Origin: Gemmatimonadota bacterium
GTDB lineage: Bacteria > Gemmatimonadota > Gemmatimonadetes > Gemmatimonadales > Gemmatimonadaceae
Reading direction: 5' to 3'
DNA length: 64,000 nt
NCBI GenBank assembly: GCA_014192065.1
Contig: BJHH01000005.1
Location: forward strand, 1-64,000
Positions 52,462 to 61,251 of the stretch are shown here, in pieces; within the stretch, counting starts at the first letter, position 1, and each line of letters opens with the position of its first letter. Under the pieces are notes generated by a model. It was given only the letters and a program-made list of their open reading frames with translations, did no database searches and had not been told where the DNA came from. The translations under genes and the position numbers were made by a program.

Positions 52462-53765
52462 GCGCCATCCGCTGTGCGCATCGTGAAGAGCGTATTGCTG
52501 GTGCACGACTCGATCTCAGCGATCGTCTCGTCGTCGTGCGCGAGCGAGGCGAAGTTGTATGGGCCACGCTTGAAGAGCACACCATTGGCAGCGGCCGTGG
52601 TCAGGAAGCGCGTCTCGAGCGCAGGAGACTCGAACCTGAGGAACCACATCGGGTCGATGCCGGCGATCTCAATGCCGCCGGTGCGACTCGCCGTGAGCGC
52701 GTTCGACACGGCGGTGCGCATGTCGCCGCCAATGCGCGCGAGTTCGTCACAGACGGGGGTGTCGGCGTGAAGGTGCAGTACAGCGCGTGCGGCCGCGAGC
52801 GCTGTCGCTTCGGAGGCGAGCGTAGAGGAGATCCAAGTCTTGCGGGCGGCATCGAGGATTGCCGCATTCCCGCCGACGGCCGCGAGGGGATAGCCGTTGG
52901 CGAGCGCCTTGCCGAACGCCGCGAGGTCTGGTGTCACGCCGGAGAGCTCTTGGTACCCGCCGGTAGCGAGCCGGAATCCGCTCTTCATCTCGTCAAACAC
53001 GAGTGCGGCGCCAGACTGTGTTGCGAGTGCTCGCGCGCGGGCAATCCATGCAACGGATGGCATGCGTTCGATAACCGGCTCGAGTACGATCGCCGCGAGC
53101 GTTGCGCCGTAGCGGTCAACGGCGGCTTCGAGCGCACCGATGTCGTCGAACGGAATCTTCACGTAGTCATCGCGCACCGTGCCTGGCACACCCGCCTCGG
53201 CCGAGCACCAGTCGAGCCAGCCAAAGTAGCCGCAGCCGATCACCGTCGTGCGCCCGGTGTATGTGCGCGCGAGCCGAACGGCGGCGGCCATCGCCTCGGC
53301 TCCCGACTTCAGGAACTGCACTTTTTCGGCACACGGGACCGCTTCGCAGAAAAGCTCGGCCACTTCGACTTCGAGGGTGTGGCTGAGCCCGGCCACATTG
53401 CCGTGCGCGGCGGCCGCGACGACGGACGGCGTGATGCGTTCGTCCGCGTAGCCAAGCGCGACAGCGCCGAGTGCCATCGTGCAGTCGATCAGCTCTTCTT
53501 CGTCTGTGGTAACGACGCGGCAGCCGGACGCGCGCAGGTAGTGAGTCGGTCCGTGCGCATCAGCCGTTCCCCACAGTGCTTCTGCACGCTTGCTGCCGGT
53601 TGATGAACCGCTCGGCAGGATGGCCCGTGCGCGCTCGGCCCAGCTGTGATCGGGCAACGCCTCGGGGGCATCGTCGGCGTGCTCGTCGCTTGCAGTATCC
53701 TGCGTTTCGGCGGCGGGGTCCAGCGGTGGACGCGCTGACGGCTTGAAGAATCTGGAAAAGACCAT
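52458..53765 (-). CDS. class III aminotransferase (glutamate-1-semialdehyde aminomutase-like)
   Basis: About 435 residues from the ATG at 53765; a TTG at 53828 would overlap the heparinase stop. Fold-type I class III motifs are seen: LPSGSSTGSKR, LGYADERI, FLKSGAEAMAAAVRLAR, IGCGYFGWLDW, VFDEMKSGFR and the PLP Lys in AAFGKALANGYPL. Such enzymes act on sugars or on amino-keto acids. The operon context with glycan enzymes suggests an aminosugar or keto-sugar substrate, which is inference. Confidence 0.85.
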   Translation of the reverse strand: MVFSRFFKPSARPPLDPAAETQDTASDEHADDAPEALPDHSWAERARAILPSGSSTGSKRAEALWGTADAHGPTHYLRASGCRVVTTDEEELIDCTMALGAVALGYADERITPSVVAAAAHGNVAGLSHTLEVEVAELFCEAVPCAEKVQFLKSGAEAMAAAVRLARTYTGRTTVIGCGYFGWLDWCSAEAGVPGTVRDDYVKIPFDDIGALEAAVDRYGATLAAIVLEPVIERMPSVAWIARARALATQSGAALVFDEMKSGFRLATGGYQELSGVTPDLAAFGKALANGYPLAAVGGNAAILDAARKTWISSTLASEATALAAARAVLHLHADTPVCDELARIGGDMRTAVSNALTASRTGGIEIAGIDPMWFLRFESPALETRFLTTAAANGVLFKRGPYNFASLAHDDETIAEIESCTSNTLFTMRTADGA

Positions 53766-53814
53766 GTAGGGAAAGAGAGGGGTCGGTGCGTCCGCGTTCA
53801 AGGGTAGCGCGCGA

Positions 53815-56577
53815 TCACTCGATGGCAAAAGGAATCAGGCGTGCGGCGTCGTGGCGATCGCCACGAAGGTAGACACACTCGCCGTCGGAGCCGCTCATCA
53901 CGAGTTGGCCGCGTCGTCTGGTGCGTCCTGGCGTGGCGTCATTCACGATCAGATCGAGCGCGATGAGCCCCGATTCACCCGCACGGGCAGGAATGGTGGC
54001 GCGAATCTCGAATCCGCCGGCCATTGCGCGCCATTCGGCCGTCGGGGCGGGGATGCCGTCCCACCCGTCGAGCGCGCGCACACGGACATCGTTTGAGCCT
54101 GCTTCAGGCACGAGAATCCAGGCGCCGCTGCTGTCTTCCGTGGCGAGGTAGAGCTGGACGCCGTGGCCGTTGATGTCGGGGTGCTCGTTGTCGAACGGAT
54201 TCGTCGCGTCGCCGGCAACGAAGACCGGAGTGTCGGTCGCGACGAACAGGTCCACGAGGAGCCCCGTGGTGTCTGCGCCGATCGCAACGCGCGCACGCGG
54301 CCGTCCGGCTTCGTGCCAGGTGAGCTCTGATCGGCGGTAGTGGGCGTCGCCGAGTGCGAACTCGACCCAGTCAGTGCGTCGCATCGGGTCGAGTTCACTG
54401 AACCACTCGGAGTCGTGCTCGTGCAAGCGGATCACCAGCGGTTCCGAAAGCGCTCCACTCGCCGCTGCGAGCTCGGCAGGCGAACGAGGATCCGTTGCCC
54501 ACTCGTCCAACGCGATGCGTTCACGCGTGAACCGGATCAGTTCCAAGCGCTCGCCGTGCTGAATCTGCCAATCGGTGTCGGTGATGCGGTGCGTGTGAGT
54601 CGTGCCGTTGACGCACACCGTCAGCTCTTCTTCTCCTCCCAAGTCGGCCGACACCAGCTCGCCTGTCCAGCTCCACGCCGATCGGATGACACCGCGGGTT
54701 CCCTGCATGCGGATCAGGTAGAAGCGTCGCGACTCGGTCGCCGGCTGCCCCGGTGCCGATGCGCGAATGAGTGTGGCCGCCGTATCAGTGCAGAGCTGGG
54801 CCTGTGCCGACCGTCCATCGCGGCTTGCGGTCAGGCGAACGGTACGGCCAGCCGGCAACTCCGCTGCCTCGCCGTCACGCACTGCATTGAAACCGTCCTC
54901 GAGTCCATGACCACCAATCAACGTGTGCGGTGCGAATGTCAGATCGTCTGCGTCGGCGTCGAAGTGGATGGGCAGATCGAACTGTACGGCATCGTCTGCG
55001 TCCCAGCGTACCTCGTCAATGAAGTAGTGCTCTGCGGTCACGACGGTACGCTGGACGCGCACTCCGTGTGCAATGCCGTCGAGATGTGCGGACACGAAGT
55101 CGAATCCACCAGTGGACTCGCGTCCGATGCAGGTGCCAGCCACACGGAGCTGCGACTGTCCGTTGATCAGCGGCGCGTTGTGCGCGAGGGTGCTGCGATA
55201 CCAGTGGAGCGACGGATCGACGTACGAACCCGTTCCGAGGTCGTCGAGCCAGCGCGCCGAGCCAGTAGAAAAGAGCAGGTTGAGGCGATCGGCATGTCCG
55301 TGGCCACCACCGCTCTCGCCCCAGTCGAGTGCGACGTATACCGCACCGTGTTCACGGCGGTGGATCGTGAGCCCCTGCGATTCAATCGTGATCGAACCGG
55401 GCGGTTCCAGGCGCAGCATCGGCAGTGACTCACGAGCGAAGAGCAGCGACTTCCATCCGAGATCGGCCCGCGAGAGTCGGACGGGCTGGGCGTGCCGCTC
55501 GGCTTCGCCGCTTGCCCGTGAGCGCTCCGTGTCGCCTTGGTCCAGATCGTGGTCGTACATCCGCCCGAGCGCCCACAACAGCGTTTCGTTGTCACGCCGC
55601 GCGAGGCCAAGCTCACACGATTCGGCGAACCGCCACTGTCTGAGCGAAGCGGCGTAGCGTGAATCCTTTCGCGCGGGGTAGGTAAAGTCGGGCAGCGCCG
55701 AAAGGAATGGCGCGCTGAAGCCGGCGTCGAATCGCGCGAGCAGTTCCTCATCGAACGAATAGCCCACGCGTTCGCCGAGCGTGATCCCATACCAGAGTCC
55801 GCGATGTGCAAACTGATGGTAGTTGTCGCCCTCGTACCAACTACCGTCCGGCCCGACCGCGGAGTGGATCCCCGTCTCGATCCCCGTCAGCGCCTGTTCG
55901 ACAAGCGGGCCGTTGCCTTCGCCAAGGAAGCAACGTGCGGCCACAATGGCGGCGTTGTTCCACACCTGCCGATTGGACAGGCCTTCGTCGTATTGCTCGA
56001 TCAGCGTTACGGCCGGTTCGATGATGCGGTCGTGGACGATCGCTGCGGTGGTGCCATCGCCGCCGTCAGCCAGCAAATCTGCGGCAATCGAGATGTGCAG
56101 CAGCCAGAGTGATTCGAGGTAGGTGCTGAAGAACAGCCGCGAGGGGCCGAGTACATTGTCGACGTTTGGATAGTCGAGGTATCGGTCGGCGTAGCCGAGC
56201 AGGATCGTGCGCGCGAATGCACGATGGCGCTCGTCGTTGTTGATGGCGCCGAGCGTTGCGGCATGCACGGCGCGTTCGGCGAGCCAGAGTTGGTACGGGT
56301 ACAGCCACCAACGGTCGTGATACTCTCCCGTGTGCACGCGCGCACACGTTGGGCAGCGATGGGCGTGTGGTGACGTCGGGTCGAACTCGAGGTCGGTGCC
56401 GTCGGCCTCGCACCGGCCGCCGACGCGCGAGAGCAGCGCCTTGGTGGTCGGGATGTACGGCTCGCGATCGAGCAGCGGATTCAGGTCGGTGGCGAGCGAA
56501 TCCGCGAGGGTGAGCAGCGGGCCGCGCGCGATCGCCCGACGAGCGTCAATCGCCGCCGCACCGAGGAGGAGCGTCAT
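53815..56577 (-). CDS. heparinase II/III family protein
   Basis: A 920-residue protein with an alpha/alpha-toroid N-terminal half containing NYHQFAHRGLWYG (catalytic Tyr/His region), then a beta-sandwich with GESGGGHGHADRLNLLF, the conserved His motif of heparinase II/III and alginate or oligo-uronide lyases. The last ~250 residues look like a carbohydrate-binding or CBM9-type module. No signal peptide is obvious, so it may act in the cytoplasm on imported oligosaccharides. Its start overlaps the substrate-binding protein stop (ATGA, 56574-56577). Confidence 0.82.
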   Translation of the reverse strand: MTLLLGAAAIDARRAIARGPLLTLADSLATDLNPLLDREPYIPTTKALLSRVGGRCEADGTDLEFDPTSPHAHRCPTCARVHTGEYHDRWWLYPYQLWLAERAVHAATLGAINNDERHRAFARTILLGYADRYLDYPNVDNVLGPSRLFFSTYLESLWLLHISIAADLLADGGDGTTAAIVHDRIIEPAVTLIEQYDEGLSNRQVWNNAAIVAARCFLGEGNGPLVEQALTGIETGIHSAVGPDGSWYEGDNYHQFAHRGLWYGITLGERVGYSFDEELLARFDAGFSAPFLSALPDFTYPARKDSRYAASLRQWRFAESCELGLARRDNETLLWALGRMYDHDLDQGDTERSRASGEAERHAQPVRLSRADLGWKSLLFARESLPMLRLEPPGSITIESQGLTIHRREHGAVYVALDWGESGGGHGHADRLNLLFSTGSARWLDDLGTGSYVDPSLHWYRSTLAHNAPLINGQSQLRVAGTCIGRESTGGFDFVSAHLDGIAHGVRVQRTVVTAEHYFIDEVRWDADDAVQFDLPIHFDADADDLTFAPHTLIGGHGLEDGFNAVRDGEAAELPAGRTVRLTASRDGRSAQAQLCTDTAATLIRASAPGQPATESRRFYLIRMQGTRGVIRSAWSWTGELVSADLGGEEELTVCVNGTTHTHRITDTDWQIQHGERLELIRFTRERIALDEWATDPRSPAELAAASGALSEPLVIRLHEHDSEWFSELDPMRRTDWVEFALGDAHYRRSELTWHEAGRPRARVAIGADTTGLLVDLFVATDTPVFVAGDATNPFDNEHPDINGHGVQLYLATEDSSGAWILVPEAGSNDVRVRALDGWDGIPAPTAEWRAMAGGFEIRATIPARAGESGLIALDLIVNDATPGRTRRRGQLVMSGSDGECVYLRGDRHDAARLIPFAIE

Positions 56578-58157
56578 CGCAGGCCTGTGCGCCAGCGCGC
56601 GATCGAAGCCAACTCGCCACGAAGGTCAATCGTCACCTGTTCGATGCGTCGCGATACGCCCTGCAGTCCGCGCGAGTGATAGACCCATGCCGCTGGGAGG
56701 TCGCGCGCGAGTACGTCTTGAATCGCCGTGAACACAGACGGCAACTCCACCTCGCCCACGCGTCGCGCGCGCACGAACAGTGAATCGAGTTCCGGCGTAT
56801 GGTAGTCACCGTAGTCCATGGCGCCACCGCGCTGGCGCCCGTCGTACAGCGCGCCGAGGAACGAGAGCGACAGGTCGCCGGGGATTCCAGTGAGCAGCAG
56901 GTCAAACGCCTTGGGTTTACTCCGTGCGCGGGTGAGGAATGCACCCATCTCGAGTTGGCGGATCGCGATCTCGATTCCGCGCGCGCCGAGGTCAGCCTGG
57001 ATCAGCTGCTCGGCGGCATTGTCGCCGCTGCCGACCGTGAGGAGCTCAGCACGAAGCGTGACGCCGTTCCGTGTGCGCGGACCGGCCCCCCTACGGTGCC
57101 AGCCGGCGGCATCGAGCAGTGAGTCGGCGAGTCGCACGTCGTGAATTAATGTTGCTGCGCGCGCGAGCGGGCTCTCTGCGGGTACCGGGCCTGCCGCTGG
57201 TGTGCCGTAGCCGGCCAGTGCCGCGCGCACGATGCGCTCGCGATCGAGCGACGCATTGACCGCTGTTCGCACTCGCACGTCGTCGAATGGCGGGCGGTGT
57301 GTGTTGAACACCAGTGCGGTGGTGAGGAGGATCGGGTAATCCATCACCCGTACTGTCGGGTCGCGGGCGGCGAGCGAGGCCATCGTCGGCGCAATGCCCG
57401 CGAAGTCGAGATCGCCGCTCGTCAGGCCGGCCAGCTTGGTCGTCGGCTCGTCCACGACGACGATGACGAACCGCTCGATGGTTGGCGGACCGCCCAGAGC
57501 GGCCGGAAAGGTCAGGTTCCGCTCAAACACCCATCGCTGTCCGGGAATTCGTTCGACAAACCGAAACGGGCCATTGCCGACCGGCGCCAGGTTGAACGGC
57601 GCGCGGCGCATGTCACTGTGTGCGACGCTACTCAATAGATGCGAAGGGAGGATCGGCAGTTCGCAAAGCACCAACGGGAAACGGGGCTGCGGTCCGTCGA
57701 ACTCGATCGTGAGCGTGCTATCGTCAGCAATCGAGACGGTATCCATGGAGGAGAGATCCGCCGAACGTGAATAGCCGGTTCGGGGATCGCGCGCGGCAAG
57801 CAGTGTGAACGCGACATCATGCGCGGTCGTCGGTACGCCGTCGTGCCAGGTCGCACCGCCATGGAGTCGCAGCGTGAGGGTCGAACGGTCGGTCGACCAG
57901 CTCCACTCCCGCGCCAGGTACGGCTCCGGGGCGAGTAGGCTGTCGTAGCGGGCGAGCGTCGTAAAGAGCGCGAAGCGCTGCACCTGCCGCGAGAGCCCGT
58001 GCACGGTCACGAGCGGGTTGGCCGATTCGAGGTCGGCGCCCGACGCGAACACCACGGTTCCTGCCGGCTTCGGAGGCCCGTAGCACGAGGGAGCGGCGAG
58101 GCCAACGGCGAGCGCGACCATGGCCCAGGTGATTGACGCGCGCGTGCGATGCGGCAT
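56574..58157 (-). CDS. ABC transporter substrate-binding lipoprotein (SBP_bac_5 family)
   Basis: About 527 residues with a lipobox (GLAAPSCYGPP), then the peptide/oligosaccharide-binding family 5 fold: LARYDSLLAPEPYLAREW, HGGATWHDGVPTTAHDVAFTL, and VNASLDRERIVRAAL. The family binds oligopeptides, nickel or oligosaccharides. It is the first gene of the minus-strand operon, divergent from the two permease genes. The ATG at 58157 or the TTG at 58163 could be the start; in either case the spacing to the permease start is almost nil. Confidence 0.88.
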   Translation of the reverse strand: MPHRTRASITWAMVALAVGLAAPSCYGPPKPAGTVVFASGADLESANPLVTVHGLSRQVQRFALFTTLARYDSLLAPEPYLAREWSWSTDRSTLTLRLHGGATWHDGVPTTAHDVAFTLLAARDPRTGYSRSADLSSMDTVSIADDSTLTIEFDGPQPRFPLVLCELPILPSHLLSSVAHSDMRRAPFNLAPVGNGPFRFVERIPGQRWVFERNLTFPAALGGPPTIERFVIVVVDEPTTKLAGLTSGDLDFAGIAPTMASLAARDPTVRVMDYPILLTTALVFNTHRPPFDDVRVRTAVNASLDRERIVRAALAGYGTPAAGPVPAESPLARAATLIHDVRLADSLLDAAGWHRRGAGPRTRNGVTLRAELLTVGSGDNAAEQLIQADLGARGIEIAIRQLEMGAFLTRARSKPKAFDLLLTGIPGDLSLSFLGALYDGRQRGGAMDYGDYHTPELDSLFVRARRVGEVELPSVFTAIQDVLARDLPAAWVYHSRGLQGVSRRIEQVTIDLRGELASIARWRTGLR

Positions 58158-58166
58158 TATCAACGG

Positions 58167-59162
58167 GTGTCAGTTTCCCTAATTATGCGTCGGGTTGCCG
58201 GAGCGGCCGTGCTGTTCTGGCTGGTCGTTACGCTCATCTTCGCGCTCGTGCGCTTGGCTCCCGGCGATCCCGCGACTCTGCTCGTGCCGCCTTCGGCGAC
58301 CGCCGAAGATGTCCAGCGGCTCCAGGCCGACCTCGGGCTCGATCGGTCTGTGGCCGTCCAATATGCACGCTGGGCTGGGGGACTGCTGCGCGGCAACCTC
58401 GGTGACAGCTTTGCGCTGAACGTGCCGGTCACGCGGGCGCTCGCTGATGCCGCGCCGATCTCGATGGCGCTCGGGTTGGCCTCTATCCTGCTCACCTTTG
58501 CCATCGGGGTGCCGCTCGGGCTTATGCAGGCCATCTGGCGCGGTCGCGTGGCGGATCGACTCACCACCGTGGCGACGGCGGCAATCTTTTCCGCCCCCAC
58601 ATTCTGGGTTGCGCTCGCGCTCGTGGCGTTCTTCACCTACGGCGCCGCGTCGATCGGACTGCCAGCCGGCCTGCGATTGCCCGCCCTCGGCGTTCGCACA
58701 CCCGGCGTGATGCTGACCGGTTGGGCCGACGTGGCCGACATGGCGCGACATGCGATCCTGCCGATCATCACGCTCGCCGCGGTCGGCGCCGCGGGCGTTG
58801 CGCGGTACGCGCGCTCGAGCATGATCGATGTGCTCTCGCTCGACCTTGTGCGTGCCGCGAGGGCGCGTGGTGCATCGCGCACACGAGTTCTGTCGCGCCA
58901 TGTGATCGTGAATGCGATGCCTTCCCTTGTCGTGCTCTTCGCACTGACGCTTCCCGGAGTCGTCGCCGGGTCTGTATTTGTCGAGTCGGTGTTCGCGTGG
59001 CCTGGCCTTGGTCGGCTCACGCTCACCGCCATTGCCGCGCGCGATTACCCGGTCGTGCTCGGAGCGGGCATCTGGTATGCAGCAGCGGTGATCGTGGCCA
59101 ACCTCGCTGCCGAACTCGCGCTGCCGTTGCTCGACCCACGTCAGCGGGGACGCGTGTCGTGA
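58167..59162 (+). CDS. ABC transporter permease (DppB/OppB type)
   Basis: About 331 residues with the MetI-like transmembrane domain: an N-terminal helix followed by VRLAPGDPATLL, several helices, and the EAA-loop RAARARGASRTRVLSRHVIVNA that contacts the ATPase. The starts at 58149, 58167 and 58185 are all possible; 58167 (GTG) gives the usual N-terminus length. Its stop overlaps the next start (GTGA). No ATPase gene is present in the window. Confidence 0.9.
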   Translation: MSVSLIMRRVAGAAVLFWLVVTLIFALVRLAPGDPATLLVPPSATAEDVQRLQADLGLDRSVAVQYARWAGGLLRGNLGDSFALNVPVTRALADAAPISMALGLASILLTFAIGVPLGLMQAIWRGRVADRLTTVATAAIFSAPTFWVALALVAFFTYGAASIGLPAGLRLPALGVRTPGVMLTGWADVADMARHAILPIITLAAVGAAGVARYARSSMIDVLSLDLVRAARARGASRTRVLSRHVIVNAMPSLVVLFALTLPGVVAGSVFVESVFAWPGLGRLTLTAIAARDYPVVLGAGIWYAAAVIVANLAAELALPLLDPRQRGRVS

Positions 59163-60028
59163 ACCATGTCTGGCGTTCGCTCGACCGATCGGCGCGCGCG
59201 TCGCTGGTTGCGCTCGTCGCGCTCTCAGCCGGGGCATTGCTCGTCCCGTTGCTGGCGTCTACCGATCCCCTCGCGATCGGCGACGTCGTTGCGCGGAAAC
59301 TCCTGCCGCCACTCACGCGAGATGACTCCGGCGCGTTGCACCTACTTGGAACCGATCGCTTCGGCCGCGATCTCTTTGTCCGGATCATGCTGGCCGGCCG
59401 CATCTCGCTCGCCGTCGGCCTGCTTGGCTCGCTGCTCGCCGCGCTGATCGGGACGACCATTGGTGCGGTGGCAGGATGGAGCGGGGGAGTGGTGGACCGC
59501 ATCGCGATGGCGGCGGCGGATACCGTACTCGCCGTGCCACGGCTCATCCTGCTGCTGGTCTGCGCGGCGCTCTGGCAGCCTGGCGTCAACACCGTCGTGG
59601 TCGTACTCGCCGCCACAGGGTGGATGGGTGTGGCGCGGCTCATTCGCGCCGAGGTAGCTGGCGCGCGCGTGCGGCCCTATGTCGAGGCGGCGAGCGCGCT
59701 CGGCGTGTCGTCTGCGCGAACGCTTTGGCGGCACGTACTCCCGAATGCGCTTGGCCCCGCGATTGTCGCGACAACACTCGGTGTCGGCAGTGCGGTCATG
59801 CTCGAAAGCGGACTGTCGTTCCTCGGGCTCGGTATCCAGCCACCCGCTCCGAGCTGGGGCAATATGATCGCCGGCGGCCGCGATCTCATCGTGTCGGCTC
59901 CCTGGGTCTCGCTCGCACCAGGCCTCGCCGTGATCGTCACTGTCGTCGCGGCGACGATCCTTGGCGATGCGTGGCGCGACCGGCTAGCGGGCGAGTCCGC
60001 GCCGCGCGTACGGGTCGACCGCGCGTAG
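59159..60028 (+). CDS. ABC transporter permease (DppC/OppC type)
   Basis: 289 residues from a GTG overlapping the previous stop. The DppC N-terminus is LLASTDPLAIGD, the LLGTDRFGRDLFVRIM motif follows, and the EAA loop is YVEAASALGVSSARTLWRHVLPNALGP. It forms the heterodimeric channel with the upstream permease. Its 3' end is 6 bases from the convergent serine hydrolase gene. Confidence 0.92.
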   Translation: MNHVWRSLDRSARASLVALVALSAGALLVPLLASTDPLAIGDVVARKLLPPLTRDDSGALHLLGTDRFGRDLFVRIMLAGRISLAVGLLGSLLAALIGTTIGAVAGWSGGVVDRIAMAAADTVLAVPRLILLLVCAALWQPGVNTVVVVLAATGWMGVARLIRAEVAGARVRPYVEAASALGVSSARTLWRHVLPNALGPAIVATTLGVGSAVMLESGLSFLGLGIQPPAPSWGNMIAGGRDLIVSAPWVSLAPGLAVIVTVVAATILGDAWRDRLAGESAPRVRVDRA

Positions 60029-60034
60029 TTCCGG

Positions 60035-61246
60035 CTACGGCTTGGCCGTGATCACTTTGACCATCGCATCGAGCGCGCGAATATTGGTCCAGCGCGAGAC
60101 GATCACGAGATCGTTGACGGGATCGACATAAACCAGGTTGGCGCCATTGCCCGAGTGGTAAAACGCCGTTTCCGGCGCATTTGGCATCGCCTTCTTGTCC
60201 GTGTTCAGGAAGTAGTTGGCGAATCCGTAGCCACTGTTCGCCGGGCCCGGTGAGCGCGACTCCTTGATCCACTCTTCGGAGATCAGCTGTTTGCTGCCCC
60301 ACTTGCCATTGCGCAGCGTGAGATAACCGAAGCGCGCCATGTCGTGCGCGCTGATCATCATGCCGCCGCCCCAGTGGGCGCCGCCCGCGACGGACTGCAC
60401 CATTTGCCCGTCCATGACGACCCAGGAGTTGTCGTAGCCGGCCCAGCGCCAGCTGTTGGAGGCCCCGATGGGATCCATGACGAATTCTTTCAGTACCTGC
60501 GGTAATGGACGCCGCCAGACGTTGAGCGACGCGAGCGCCATCAGATTGACGCGCACATCGTTGTACGTATAAACGGTTCCGGGTTCGTGCCTGGCGCGAT
60601 TGATGACCGCGGCGGTGTCGCTCGCGTTGCGAGGAAACCGATCGGCCCAATCGGGTTTGCCCCAGAGCGTGCCCTGCCAGTCGCTCGTCTGCCGGAGTAG
60701 ATGCTCCCAGGTGATCTTGCGATTGTGGTCGGATTCGAATGGCATCAGCACTTCGCTGGTCATGCCGCGCATCGTGATGATTGGCGCCATATAGCCGCGC
60801 ACGGGATCCTTGATGTCGCGGATCATCTTGCGATCGTACGCAAGACCTACCGTCGTCGTGACGAAGCTCTTGGTCACGCTGTAGGTGATGTCGACGCGAG
60901 CAGGGTCACCCCACTCTGCGACGATGTAGCCGCGCCGCACGATCAGACCAGCCGCGCCACCGCGATCCCGAAACGGACCGGTCGCCTCGCCGAACGGTTC
61001 GCGGCCGAACGATTGCTTGTGGTTGGCGAGCAGGTCGCGTGGTGTGGTCGCTTCGCTCGCGAGCGCGAGGACGACCGCGCTGTCGACGGCTTTCGCGGTG
61101 AGTCCGACCTGTTCGGGCTTGCGATGTTCCCAGCCGGCGCCCGGTGTGGGAAAGTACGGCGTCTGTGCCGATGCGATGGTTGCCCCGGCGGCAAACGCGA
61201 TCAGGGCGACTACGCGATGCGAATAGCGATCGAGGGTCGGGAGCAT
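60035..61246 (-). CDS. secreted beta-lactamase family serine hydrolase
   Basis: A 403-residue protein with a signal peptide (GATIASAQ) and the class C beta-lactamase/penicillin-binding-type SxxK motif (YSVTKSFV), a Tyr-x-Asn motif (YTYND) and a C-terminal YHSGNGAN in the KTG-box position. Members are esterases, DD-peptidases or amidases rather than beta-lactamases in most cases. It lies directly downstream of the GH38 gene (5 bases), so they are co-transcribed. Confidence 0.88.
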   Translation of the reverse strand: MLPTLDRYSHRVVALIAFAAGATIASAQTPYFPTPGAGWEHRKPEQVGLTAKAVDSAVVLALASEATTPRDLLANHKQSFGREPFGEATGPFRDRGGAAGLIVRRGYIVAEWGDPARVDITYSVTKSFVTTTVGLAYDRKMIRDIKDPVRGYMAPIITMRGMTSEVLMPFESDHNRKITWEHLLRQTSDWQGTLWGKPDWADRFPRNASDTAAVINRARHEPGTVYTYNDVRVNLMALASLNVWRRPLPQVLKEFVMDPIGASNSWRWAGYDNSWVVMDGQMVQSVAGGAHWGGGMMISAHDMARFGYLTLRNGKWGSKQLISEEWIKESRSPGPANSGYGFANYFLNTDKKAMPNAPETAFYHSGNGANLVYVDPVNDLVIVSRWTNIRALDAMVKVITAKP

Positions 61247-61251
61247 CTGTG

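Noticed and set aside
60035-61246. Antibiotic-resistance beta-lactamase
   Set aside because: SxxK and Tyr-x-Asn place it in the broad class C-like serine hydrolase family, most of which are esterases or peptidases; nothing indicates beta-lactam resistance.
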